From Amphiura filiformis (taxonomy: Eukaryota > Echinodermata > Ophiuroidea > Amphilepidida > Amphiuridae), in NCBI RefSeq assembly GCF_039555335.1, contig NC_092636.1, positions 52,693,706 to 52,757,705 of the forward strand: 64,000 bases of DNA. Direction: 5' to 3'. The notes beneath the pieces are model-generated. The model worked only from the letters and a program-made list of their open reading frames with translations. It did not search any database and was not told the DNA's origin. Shown piece by piece: positions 1 through 12,568 of this stretch. The first letter of the stretch is position 1. Every line of letters starts with the position of its first letter. The position numbers were made by a program, and so were the translations under genes.

Positions 1-221
1 TGAAGATAGCATTAAGGGCGGGTCTTTATAATTCATAAATGTTTTTTCGCTATCTACTGAAGATAACATTTAGAGTGGGTCTTTATAACTCATACATGGT
101 TTTTTTCGCTATCTACTGAAGATAGCATTTAGGGCTGGTCTTTATAATAATTCATACATGGGTTTTCGCTATCTACTGAAGATAGCATTTAGGGCGAGTC
201 TTTATAATTAATTTTATTATA
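1..221. repeat. ~59-bp tandem repeat carrying the CTATCT/AGATAG palindrome
   Basis: Almost four direct copies of a 57-60 bp unit start at about 1, 58, 117 and 177. Each opens with TGAAGATAGCATTTAGGG and ends in CGCTATCTAC, so every junction forms a small hairpin (CGCTATCTACTGAAGATAGC). The window edge cuts the array, so its true length is unknown. The same hairpin core occurs in the two larger arrays of this window. Seen directly; no function assigned. Confidence 0.85.
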
Positions 222-371
222 GAATTTATAGCATTTTACCTGCCATTCATCTCTCTTTTGATGACAACATTTGATTGAATGGACTACACAAATCCTTTAT
301 TTGGAGCCAATCGATAAAGTATGCAGGGCCTCTATTTAGAAATCGGGAGGTCAGAGCATTGTAAAAGGTTT
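222..371. other. Spacer between two tandem arrays
   Basis: AT-rich sequence with no recognisable gene or repeat. It joins the 59-bp array to the first, 5'-truncated copy of the 1.49-kb array. Confidence 0.4.
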
Positions 372-1517
372 ATCCAATAGATTTCTCTATCTGCTGTTTT
401 TGATTTGGTTTATGTTGAATTCGGGAGTTTTTGCTATCAACTGCCGATAGCTCAAATTTAAATGCGTAGTTGGCTGTCGTCTTTGTCTGCTGAATGAGAT
501 AAGGAGGCACACCAGCATAAGATTTCGCAATCAAAAAGTGCAACCCGTAAATAGTCCCCGTAAAACGTAGAAATTGAACTTATTTGTTTCATTTTTTCAG
601 CCAATGTAGGCCTATGTCTCAGATACGTTTTCGTTTCTTTGATGCTATATTAAACCTGGGATGGTTTTATGAAATTTTGTGCAGGAAATTAATGATTTGC
701 AATCTGTTCTGGCGGACTAATCGCGCAAATCATGCTTCGATGTAAAATCCCAAATTGAGTTTTTAACAGCTTAGAAATCACGGGATGGGGTACAATTAAC
801 AAATGTCAAATTGAAGATAGCTCAAATAAAAATGATGTTTTCATTTTTTTGTCTGCTGAGCACATAATTTCATAGAACTTTGTGCTCAGGCTGATCGAGA
901 TATATTGATATTATACAATCGAATTAGGCCTACTATAGTGCTATATCTACATAGCCGTTTTCGCCAAACGTTTGACAAACATTTAGTGATCACAAACGTT
1001 TGCCAAACGTTTACGAAAATGTTTGACAAATGTTTGGCTCCTTATCCGTTTATAAACCGTTTGATTATAAATGTTTGACAAACGTTTGTGATCGACAATT
1101 GTTTGACAGACGTTTTAGTAGCGATGTATATTAAATGATTCATAACCTCATTAATAAACGCGATGCGTGCGATCCAATCATATCTTATTATTTGCGAAAA
1201 CGCGAACGCAAATCGAGGTCATTAATATCTCACAATTGACCGCAAAATGCGTAATTGTTCCAATGTCGCACACAATTGACTTCTGCGTGCGCCGTATTGT
1301 GCGTCCAACAAACTGCGCGCGCGCTGGCTGCCGTATTTGGATTGCGCGCTACCATATTTGCACAGATTCTGATACGCACTTTTGTTATTGGTCGTCTTGT
1401 TTTAGCCTGATCGATTTTGGGAAAGGGAAGATGTAAAAATAGTTTATTTTTACAAACTTTTGAGGAACATTTTGTGTTATTTTGTAAAGTTAAGAGATCA
1501 AAGTGACGGTTATGAAT

Positions 1518-1696
1518 GAGGTTAATAACTTTGCATCGGTAATATGTCGGGCATTGTGAAAAATCTAAACATTTTGCTTTGGACCTCGGAATATCCCTCG
1601 GGGCTACGCCCCTCGGGATATTCCTCGGTTCCAAAGGCAAAATGTTTAGATTTTTCACAATGCCCTCCAAATAACCGATGCGCAGTTATTAACCTC
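1518..1696. mobile_element. ~179-bp foldback MITE nested in the TA-flanked element
   Basis: A near-complete palindrome. The left arm begins GAGGTTAATAACT and the right arm ends AGTTATTAACCTC. The arms continue through GGGCATTGTGAAAAATC and GCAAAATG to a GC-rich centre, GGGGCTACGCCCC. The whole element could fold into one hairpin. It has no coding capacity, and the target duplication is not clear. Confidence 0.8.
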
Positions 1697-2339
1697 TAAA
1701 TTAAATAAATGTTTGGCAAACAATTAATAACAGGCCGTTGCAACTCGTATACCAGCGCAATGCAAAAAGGTGGCGACACCGTCGGCTTCCCCCGTGTATT
1801 ACCCGCCAGCGCCATTGATAAGTCACGGCCGCTGCCATTAATATTGAATATTGCTACAATTCATTTGTTTATGTTTCTTATATTCTTTCTTTTATAACTG
1901 TGACCATTTATACATGTACTTTAAATATTAACTGTCATTACTGTATCCGTTTGTTTGGTAAATTTTCATGAAATATTGATAAATTGAAGAATTTGTCATT
2001 AAACCCTGGGCGCCGCCATTTTAGAAAAGTGAAGAAAAATGCTGCTGCCACCACGATAGTACTAAAAGCTACCTAAAAAATATGCGTAGTGCTGTGGAGA
2101 CTTACGTTAACATGACGTCACGAATATGCTAATTAAAGAAAAATGCTGCTGCCATCTACGTCCACATGTTGCAAGCGTGACGATCGCTGACTTCACATCG
2201 ACGATCTGAGTTGCAATTCCATCGCACTTCGTGCTCTATTCTTTATTCCATGTTAATAAATACGCCTTGTTAATGTTTTTCCATAAAATCATCAGATTGA
2301 TGTTTGTCAATTTTCATCAAATAAACATTTCGAAACAAA

Positions 2340-2640
2340 AGCACATTTTAGATTGAAAATCACATTTTTATAAAAAATCAATTTTTTCTCCAAAATCAAA
2401 TCAAATTTTTTCCCAAAAATCACATTTTTTCCCAAAAAAGTAATTTTTTTCCAAAAATCACATTTTTTCCCAAAAATCACAATTTTTTCAAAAATTCACA
2501 TTTTTTCCCAAAAATGTGATTTTTTTCCAAAAATGTGATTTTTGGGACAAAATTTTGATTTTTGGACAAAAATGAGAGTTTTGGTAAAAAATATGTGATT
2601 TTGGTAAAAATGTGTTTTTGTTTCAAAATGGATTTTTTAA
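2340..2640. repeat. A/T-rich minisatellite of AAAAATCACATTTTTTCCC type
   Basis: Irregular ~18-20 bp repeats with the motif CACATTTTTTCCCAAAAAT. Past about 2510 the motif appears as its reverse complement (AAAAATGTGATTTTT), so the tract itself is roughly palindromic. It lies inside the TA-flanked element. Confidence 0.7.
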
Positions 2641-5600
2641 TTGTTTGCCAAACATTTATTTAATTCATTTAACATACATAATAATAAAACGTTTGTCAAA
2701 CAATTGCCGATCACAAACGTTTGTCAAACATTTATGATCAAACTGTTTATAAACGGATAAGGAGCCAAACGTTTGTTAAACATTTTCATAAACGTTTGTC
2801 AAACGTTTGGCGAAAACGGCTGTGTACTGAATATCAAATTGAAATTTCAAGTAGTGATTTTCCTTTAAACATGATTTCTGCTTGCTTTAAAAACGTTTAT
2901 TTTTGACCGTCGTAATTATTGGAAATTTCTTTGTCTTCAGTAGACAGCACCACTAACACGGTTTTAAAATAATATGCTACCTCGTCAAGGAGACAGAATG
3001 ACAACATCCGTTTAATTTGAGTTAGGCCTATCTTCAACAGATAGCAAAAACACATGGATGTAACATAATTATAGACCTACCAAAATAAAATATCGCAACA
3101 CTTAAGAAATTTGAATTGATCTTTAGTAGATAGCACCACTATGATAATAGTAAAAACTTCAATTTATTTCGTTCTAGAGATAAAAAATAACAAAAATGCA
3201 TTAAATTTGAGCTATCTTCAGTAGATAGCAAAAGCGCGTGAATTCAAAATATTAGGTAGACTTGCTGTAAACACGTTTCATGAGCAATGATTTGTTTTGT
3301 TTCTCATGCTGGTTTTGCTATTTACTGCAGATTGATCGAATGACGCGAGAGATTGCGTAAAAAACAACGCGAGACTTTGGTACCACGCGTTATGCGCGCA
3401 TCCGTTTTACGCTTTGTATGACGTGCGGACTAGGCCTACATCTTTTTCAAAATAATATCGCAACACTCTGCAGGCTAACTGATTGAATGTTTTACTTCAC
3501 CTTATCTCCAGTAGATAGCACAATTGGAGACCAAAAATAATTTAGGCTATCTTCAGAAAATAGTCAAAACACGAATTCACCATGTTGTTTTAGCGAAAGG
3601 AAATGTCGCAAGACATGCCGTAATTTGCTCGATTTTGGTACCCGGTGTTTATTGAGCTCATGCATTGGTTTACACGGTGAATGTTAAAAGTGAAATATCT
3701 CAAGAACGGAATACCGTATGTCGCTGAAACAAAATTTGAAACAAAGCCAATCGATTTCTCTATCTGCTGTTTTTGATTTGGTTTATGTTGAATTCGTGAG
3801 TTTTTGATATCAACTGCCGATAGCTCAAATTTAAATGCGTAGTTGGCTGTCGTCTTTGTCTGCTGAATGAGATAAGGAGGCACACCAGCATAAGATTTCG
3901 CAATCAAAAAGGGCAACCCGTAAATAGTCCCCGTAAAACGTAGAAATTGAACTTATTTGTTTCATTTTTTCAGCCAATGTATGTCTCAGATACGTTTTCG
4001 TTTCTTTGATGCTATATTAAACCTGAGATGGTTTTATGAAATTTTGTGCAGGAAATTAATGATTTGCAATCTGTTCTGGCGGACTAATCGCGCAAATCAT
4101 GCTTCGATGTAAAATCCCAAATTGAGTTTTTAACAGCTTAGAAATCACGGGATGGGGTACAATTAACAAATGTCAAATTGAAGATAGCTCAAATAAAAAT
4201 GATGTTTTCATTTTTTGTCTACTATTAGGCCTACTATAGTGCTATATCTACTGAAGATCAAATTGAAATTTCAAGAAGTGATTTTCCTTTAAACATGATT
4301 TCTGCTTGCTTTAAAAACGTTTATTTTTGACCGTCGTAATTATTGGAAATTTCTTTGTCTTCAGTAGACAGCACCACTAACACGGTTTAAAATAATATGC
4401 TACCTCGTCAAGGAGACAGAATGACAACATCCGTTTAATTTGAGTTAGGCCTATCTTCAACAGATAGCAAAAACACATGGATGTAACATAATTATAGACC
4501 TACCAAAATAAAATATCGCAACACTTAAGAAATTTGAATTGATCTTTAGTAGATAGCACCACTATGATAATAGTAAAAACTTCAATTTATTTCGTTCTAG
4601 AGATAAAAAATAACAAAAATGCATTAAATTTGAGCTATCTTCAGTAGATAGCAAAAGCGCGTGAATTCAAAATATTAGGAAGACTTGCTGTAAACACGTT
4701 TCATGAGCAATGATTTGTTTTGTTTCTCATGCTGGTTTTGCTATTTACTGCAGATTGATCGAATGACGCGAGAGATTGCGTAAAAAATGACGCGAGACTT
4801 TGGTGCCACGCGTTATGCGCGCATCCGTTTTACGCTTTGTATGACGTGCGGACTAGGCCTACATCTTTTTCAAAATAATATCGCAACACTCTGCAGGCTA
4901 ACTGCTTTCAAGAATGTTTTACTTAACCTTATCTCCAGTAGATAGCACAATTGGAGACCAAAAATAATTTAAGCTATCTTCAGAAGATAGTCAAAACACG
5001 AATTTACCATGTTGTTTTAGCGAAAGGAAATGTCGCAAGACATGCCGTAATTTGCTCGATTTTGGTACCCAGTGTTTATTGAGCTCATGCATTGGTTTAC
5101 ACGGTGAATGTTAAAAGTGAAATATCTCAAGAACGGAATACCGTATGTTGCTGAAATTAAATTTGAAACAAAGCCAGTAGATTTCTCTATCTGCTGTTTT
5201 TGATTTAGTTTATGTTGAATTCGTGAGTTTTTGATATCAACTGCCGATAGCTCAAATTTAAATGCGTAGTTGGCTGTCGTCTTTGTCTGCTGAATGAGAT
5301 AAGGAGGCACACCAGCATAAGATTTCCCAATCAAATAGGGCAACCCGTAAATAGTCCCCGTAAAACGTAGAAATTGAACTTATTTGTTTCATTTTTTCAG
5401 CCAATGTATGTCTCAGATACGTTTTCGTTTCTTTGATGCTATATTAAACCTGAGATGGTTTTATGAAATTTTGTGCAGGAAATTAATGATTTGCAATCTG
5501 TTCTGGCGGACTAATCGCGCAAATCATGCTTCGATGTAAAATCCCAAATTGAGTTTTTAACAGCTTAGAAATCACGGGATGGGGTACAATTAACAAATGT

Positions 5601-6507
5601 CAAATTGAAGATAGCTCAAATAAAAATGATGTTTTCATTTTTTGTCTGCTGAGCACATTTCTGTGCTCAGGGTGATCGAGATATCTTGATATTATACAAT
5701 CGAATTAGGCCTACTATAGTGCTATATCTACTGAAGATCAAATTGAAATTTCAAGCAGTGATTTTCCTTTAAACATGATTTCTGCTTGCTTTTTAAAAAC
5801 GTTTATTTTTGACCGTCGTAAATATTGGAAATTTCTTTGTCTTCAGTAGACAGCACCACTAACACGGTTTAAAATAATATGCTACCTCGTCAAGGAGACA
5901 GAATGACAACATCCGTTTAATTTGAGTTAGGCCTATCTTCAACAGATAGCAAAAACACATGGATGTAACATAATTATAGACCTACCAAAATAAAATATCG
6001 CAACACTTAAGAAATTTGAATTGATCTTTAGTAGATAGCACCACTATGATAATAGTAAAAACTTCAATTTATTTCGTTCTAGAGATAAAAAATAACAAAA
6101 TGCATTAAAATTGAGCTATCTTCAGTAGATAGCAAAAGCGCGTGAATTCAAAATATTAGGAAGACTTGCTGTAAACACGTTTCATGAGCAATGATTTGTT
6201 TTGTTTCTCATGCTGGTTTTGCTATTTACTGCAGATTGATCGAATGACGCGAGCGATTGCGTAAAAAACGACGCGAGACTTTGGTGCCACGTGTTATGCG
6301 CGCATCCGTTTTACGCTTTGTATGACGTGCGGACTAGGCCTACATCTTTTTCAAAATAATATCGCAACACTCTGCAGGCTAACTGTTTTCAAGAATGTTT
6401 TACTTAACCTTATCTCCAGTAGATAGCGCAATTGGAGACCAAAAATAATTTAGGCTATCTGCAGAAGATAGTCAAAACACGAATTTACCATGTTGTTTTA
6501 GCGAAAG

Positions 6508-8130
6508 GACAGTTTCTGCATTGTTTAGTTGCATTTAGATGATGCTATTATAGAAAAAAGGGGGTTATGGGTAGCCGCAACCAAAGAAAGGGGTTCAATG
6601 GGTAGCCGCATGCAACTAAAAAAAAAAAAAAAAAAGGGGGGGTCATCGGGTATGGATTGTATAAAAGTCCATTTTATCACGTTAAAATTGGGAAAATTCT
6701 CCCGCGAATTGATGGCTGAACTACATTCTAAAAAATAATAGAATCCAAATTATATGACTTTGGTCTTGTTGCGATGCATTGCACTTACTATTACATATTT
6801 TCTTATATCAACAAACAGCAAAATACATAAAAATTAATGAGACTGATTGAGACTCTTTTTATGGTTTTACAACTCAAGTAAAAATTTGATACGATTGATT
6901 CTAAATATACTACAAAAATAAGGTCTCTCGTCCCAAAGCGCAGTCGGGCTTTCTTGTTAGAACGAGGCATTCCCTCATACATTATGTTTAGTCGTGCATT
7001 GTGTTTACGCAAGTGTGTCTATGTCCTGTTAAGAAGCATGCTGTTTTCAAAGCCCCATATCGAATTCAGAACTACGTCTACGCCGACTGCGCCAACATAA
7101 AACCAAGACCTATAAGCCCTCTATCGAATTGAGAACTACGTCTGCGCCGACTGCGCCAACATAAAACCAAGACCTACACGCAAGTGTGTCTATGTCCTGT
7201 TAAGAAGCATGCTGTTTTCAAAGCCCCATATCGAATTCAGAACTATACGTCTACGCCGACTGCGCCAACATAAAACCAAGACCTATAAGCCCTCTATCGA
7301 ATTCAGAACTACGTCTGCGCCGACTGCGCCAACATAAAACCAAGAATTGCGTGCATATCCTATTTGGACATGGACGCACTTGGTTAATGGCCCATGGTGT
7401 GGAACCTTGGACGTACTCAAATAATGAGTTTTCAACTGAGTCTACGCCGACCAACACCGTCGGGCTGTTTTCAACCAACACGCCCTCTCTGTCTGAAATT
7501 ATTTGTCCAAATACCAGAATCCAAAAAGCCATGTCGTGACTGTAGGGGGATTATTTGTCCAACTACTAGATAGATGGCGCTTCGTTGAAGACACTGCGTC
7601 TACGCCGACCAACACCGTCGGGCTGTTTTCAACCAACACACCCTCTCTGTCTGAAATTATTTGTCCAAATACCAAAATCCCAAAAGCCATGTCGTGACTG
7701 TAGGGGGATTATTTGTCCAACTACTAGATAGATGGCGCTTCGTTGAAGACATTTGTCCAAGAACCAAAATGTAAAAGAAATTATGATGTGACTATAGGGG
7801 ATTATTTGTCAAAATACAAGAAAATATCAAATTGAGGGGCTATTCCCTTTGAAGCAGCTCAGGGCTGTGCCCATGGTGTGGTGGGTATTGTGTAGTTATG
7901 CCGACACAATATTTGGCAAAAATGTTTGCAAAAATAGTTTACAATAACATTTTTTGAAAACATTTAAAAATATTGTTGTAGTGTGTTTTCATACAAAACG
8001 TTTTAAAACGTTATCATGACCTTTATATAACCCGACATTTTAATGTTATTAAAACGTTTTTACCTAAACCAAAAGCCAAAATATAACTTATTTAAAACGT
8101 TTTAAAAACGTTTTTGTGTTTGTTGGGTTA
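6508..8130. repeat. Foreign repeat block replacing part of a 1.49-kb unit
   Basis: The satellite unit stops after GTTTTAGCGAAAGGA and resumes at ATTAAACCTGGGATGG near 8130, having lost roughly 430 bp of its own sequence. The block contains an A18 run with flanking Gs (about 6618-6642). It also contains a ~170-bp direct duplication (about 7009-7180 and 7181-7345, with an internal ~78-bp duplication). A second ~150-bp direct duplication (about 7440-7590 and 7590-7755) carries ATTATTTGTCCAACTAC. The last part (about 7900-8130) is rich in AAAACGTTTT motifs and ends TTTTTGTGTTTGTTGGG, which looks like a MITE end. No gene recognised. Confidence 0.6.
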
Positions 8131-11100
8131 TTAAACCTGGGATGGTTTTATGAAATTTTGTGCAGGAAATTAATGATTTGCAATCTGTTCTGGCGGACTA
8201 ATCGCTCAAATCATGCTTCGATGTAAAATCCCAAATTGAGTTTTTAACAGCTTAGAAATCACGGGATGAGGTACAATTAACAAATGTCAAATTGAAGATA
8301 GCTCAAATAAAAATGATGTTTTCATTTTTTTCTACTGAGCACATAATTTCATAGAACTCTGTGCTCAGGCTGATCGAGATATATTGATATTATACAATCG
8401 AATTAGGCCTACTATAGTGCTATATCTACTGAAGATCAAATTGAAATTTCAAGCAGTGATTTTCCTTTAAACATGATTTCTGCTTGCTTTAAAAACGTTT
8501 ATTTTTGATCGTCGTAATTATTGGAAATTTCTTTGTCTTCAGTAGACAGCACCACTAACACGGTTTTAAAATAATATGCTACCTCGTCAAGGAGACAGAA
8601 TGACAACATCCGTTTAATTTGAGTTAGGCCTATCTTCAACAGATAGCAAAAACACATGGATGTAACATAATTATAGACCTACCAAAATAAAATATCGCAA
8701 CACTTAAGAAATTTTAATTGATCTTTAGTAGATAGCACCACTAGGCCTATGATAATAGTAAAAACATCAATTTATTTCGATCTAGAAATAAAAAAATAAC
8801 AAAATGCATTAAATTTGAGCTATCTTCAGTAGATAGCAAAAGCGCGTGAATTCAAAATATTAGGAAGACTTGCTGTAAACACGTTTCATGAGCAATGATT
8901 TGTTTTGTTTCTCATGCTGGTTTTGCTATTTACTGCAGATTGATCGAATGACGCGAGCGATTGCGTAAAAAACAACGCGAGACTTTGGTGCCACGCGTTA
9001 TGCGCGCATCCGTTTTACGCTTTGTATGACGTGCGGACTAGGCCTACATCTTTTTCAAAATAATATCGCAACACTCTGCAGGCTAACTGCTTGAATGTTT
9101 TACTTCACCTTATCTCCAGTAGATAGCACAATTGGAGACCAAAAATAATTTAGGCTATCTTCAGAAGATAGTCAAAACACGAATTTACCATGTTGTTTTA
9201 GCGAAAGGAAATGTCGCAAGACATGCCGTAATTTGCTCGATTTTGGTACCCGGTGTTTGTTGAGCTCCTGCATTGGTTTACACGGTGAATGTTAAAAGTG
9301 AAATATCTCAAGAACGGAATACCGTATGTCGCTGAAACAAAATTTGAAACAAAGCCAATCGATTTCTCTATCTGCTGTTTTTGATTTGGTTTATGTTGAA
9401 TTCGTGAGTTTTTGATATCAACTGCCGATAGCTCAAATTTAAATGTGTAGTTGGCTGTCGTCTTTGTCTGCTGAATGAGATAAGGAGGCACACCAGCATA
9501 AGATTTCGCAATCAAAAAGTGCAACCCGTAAATAGTCCCCGTAAAACGTAGAAATTGAACTTATTTGTTTCATTTTTCAGCCAATGTATGTCTCAGATAC
9601 GTTTTCGTTTCTTTGATGCTATATTAAACCTGGGATGGTTTTATGAAATTTTGTGCAGGAAATTAATGATTTGCAATCTGTTCTGGCGGACTAATCGCTC
9701 AGATCATGCTTCGATGTAAAATCCCAAAGTGAGTTTTTAACAGCTTAGAAATCACGGGATGGGGTACAATTAACAAATGTCAAATTGAAGATAGCTCAAA
9801 TAAAAATGATGTTTTCATTTTTTGTCTGCTGAGCACATAATTTCATAGAACTCTGTGCTCAGGCTGATCGAGATATATTGATATTATACAATCGAATTAG
9901 GCCTACTATAGTGCTATATCTACTGAAGATCAAATTGAAATTTCAAGCAGTGATTTTCCTTTAAACATAATTTCTGCTTGCTTTAAAAACGTTTATTTTT
10001 GATCGTCGTAATTATTGGAAACTTCTTTGTCTTTAGTAGACAGCACCACTAACACGGTTTTAAAATAATATGCTACCTCGTCAAGGAGACAGAATGACAA
10101 CATCCGTTTAATTTGAGTTAGGCCTATCTTCAACAGATAGCAAAAACACATGGATGTAACATAATTATAGACCTACCAAAATAAAATATCGCAACACTTA
10201 AGAAAATTTAATTGATCTTTAGTAGATAGCACCACTATGATAATAGTAAAAACATCAATTTATTTCGTTCTAGAAATAAAAAATAACAAAATGCATTCAA
10301 TTTGAGCTATCTTCAGTAGATAGCAAAAGCGCGTGAATTCAAAATATTAGGAAGACTTGCTGTAAACACATTTCATGAGCAATGATTTGTTTTGTTTCTC
10401 ATGCTGGTTTTGCTATTTACTGCAGATTGATCGAATGACGCGAGCGATTGCGTAAAAAACAACGCGAGACTTTGGTGCCACGCGTTATGCGCGCATCCGT
10501 TTTACGCTTTGTATGACGTGTGGACTAGGCCTACATCTTTTTCAAAATAATGTCGCAACACTCTGCAGGCTAACTGCTTGAATGTTTTACTTAACCTTAT
10601 ATCCAGTAGGTAGCACAATTGGAGACCAAAAATAATTTAGGCTATCTTCAGAAGATAGTCAAAACACGAATTTACCATGTTGTTTTAGCGAAAGGAAATG
10701 TCGCAAGACATGCCGTAATTTGCTCGATTTTGGTACCCGGTGTTTGTTGAGCTCCTGCATTGGTTTACACGGTGAATGTTAAAAATGAAATATCTCAAGA
10801 ACGGAATACCGTATGTCGCTGAAACAAAATTTGAAACAAAGCCAATCGATTTCTCTATCTGCTGTTTTTGATTTGGTTTATGTTGAATTCGTGAGTTTTT
10901 GCTATCAACTGCCGATAGCTCAAATTTAAATGTGTAGTTGGCTGTCGTCTTTGTCTGCTGAATGAGATAAGGAGGCACACCAGCATAAGATTTCGCAATC
11001 AAAAAGTGCAACCCGTAAATAGTCCCCGTAAAACGTAGAAATTGAACTTATTTGTTTCATTTTTTTTTTCCAATGAATGTCTCAGATACGTTTTCGTTTC

Positions 11101-12048
11101 TTTGATGCTATATTAAACCTGGGATGGTTTTATGAAATTTTGTGCAGGAAATTAATGATTTGCAATCTGTTCTGACGGACTAATCGCGCAAATCATGCTT
11201 CGATGTAAAATCCCAAATTGAGTTTTTAACAGCTTAGAAATCACGGGATGGTGTACAATTAACAAATGTCAAAGTGAAGATAGCTCAAATAAAAATGATG
11301 TTTTCATTTTTTGTCTGCTGAGCACATAATTTCATAGAACTCTGTGCTCCGAGGCTGATCGAGATATATTGCTATTATACAATCGAATTAGGCCTACTAT
11401 AGTGCTATATCTACTGAAGATCAAATTGAAATTTCAAGCAGTGATTTTCCTTTAAACATGATTTCTGCTTGCTTTAAAAACGTTTATTTTTGACCGTCGT
11501 AATTATTGGAAATTTCTTTGTCTTCAGTAGACAGCACCACTAACACGGTTTTAAAATAATATGCTACCTCGTCAAGGAGACAGAATGACAACATCCGTTT
11601 AATTTGAGTTAGGCCTATCTTCAACAGATAGCAAAAACACATGGATGTAACATAATTATAGACCTACCAAAATAAAATATCGCAACACTTAAGAAATTTT
11701 AATTGATCTTTAGTAGATAGCACCACTATGATAATAGTAAAAACATCAATTTATTTCGTTCTAGAAATAAAAAATAACAAAATGCATTAAATTTGAGCTA
11801 TCTTCAGTAGGCCTAGATAGCAAAAGCGCGTGAATTCAAAATATTAGGAAGACTTGCTGTAAACACGTTTCATGAGCAATGATTTGTTTTGTTTCTCATG
11901 CAGGTTTTGCTATTTACTGCAGATTGATCGAATGACGCGAGAGATTGCGTAAAAAACGACGCGAGACTTTGGGGCCACGCGTTATGCGCGCATCCGTTTT
12001 ACGCTTTGTATGACGTGCGGACTAGGCCTACATCTTTTTCAAAATAAT

Positions 12049-12568
12049 TAGAGAATAAACGATAGGAATTTTTATTTTGCCTATCCTCTACCGTGTGATA
12101 GACGACAGGCAGGTCCAATATTTTGAGTAGTGGATGCCGGCGCAGCCGGTATCCACTACGATAAAAATATTGGACCTGCCTGTCGTCTATCATAGGTAGA
12201 GGATAGGCAAAATAAAAATTCCTATCGTTTATTCTCATTCTTAGTCAGAAATATAATATTTTAATAACTGTAAACAATTTTTAAAGCAAAAACTAAGTTA
12301 CCGTCATAAAAACTCCCCTCATTATAAAATGAACAAAACTTGTTTACAACTTCACGTATTCTGTTGCGCGTACTGCTAGCGCGTTCGCGTATTCCGCACT
12401 AGTCTACGCATCCAGCGCGATACATACGCGCACCTCTACACGCGTGTTACGCATTATCAAGACGCATGATGACGTGGGGTCGTCTACGGCCTGATAGACG
12501 GCACCCGAAATCATGCGATTGTCCAATCAGAAATGTGTCTACGAACTAGACCACTCCCACTGACTAAG
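12049..12568. mobile_element. 520-bp hairpin element, copy 1, inserted in a satellite unit
   Basis: The left ~190 bp is a near-perfect palindrome. Arms carrying GATAGGAATTTTTATTTTGC surround a loop that is itself palindromic (GTAGTGGATGCCGGC ... GTATCCACTAC). A ~320-bp CpG-rich single-copy tail follows and ends CCCACTGACTAAGA. The end of the palindrome (ATTCTTAGTCAG) is the inverse of the tail end (CTGACTAAGAAT). Sibling units read CAAAATAATGTCGCAAC at this site, so the insertion is clean and flanked by AAT on both sides (12046-12048, 12569-12571). A second copy lies at 18794-19318. There is no coding capacity, and the superfamily is not assigned. Confidence 0.8.

Larger units (their letters stand above)
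950..2824. mobile_element. 1875-bp non-autonomous TIR element with TA target duplication
   Basis: Terminal inverted repeats start CATAGCCGTTTTCGCC on the left and, read from the other end, CACAGCCGTTTTCGCC on the right. They continue for over 100 bp in inverted CAAACGTTTG-type motifs (953-1110 against 2690-2824). The element interrupts a 1.49-kb unit. Sibling copies read TATATCTACTGAAGATC where this copy has TCTA, the element, then TACTGAATATC, so the TA at 948-949 is duplicated at 2825-2826. A TA duplication fits Tc1/mariner-type transposition. No transposase frame is visible. It contains a nested foldback element (1518-1696) and an A/T-rich minisatellite (about 2340-2640). Confidence 0.85.
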
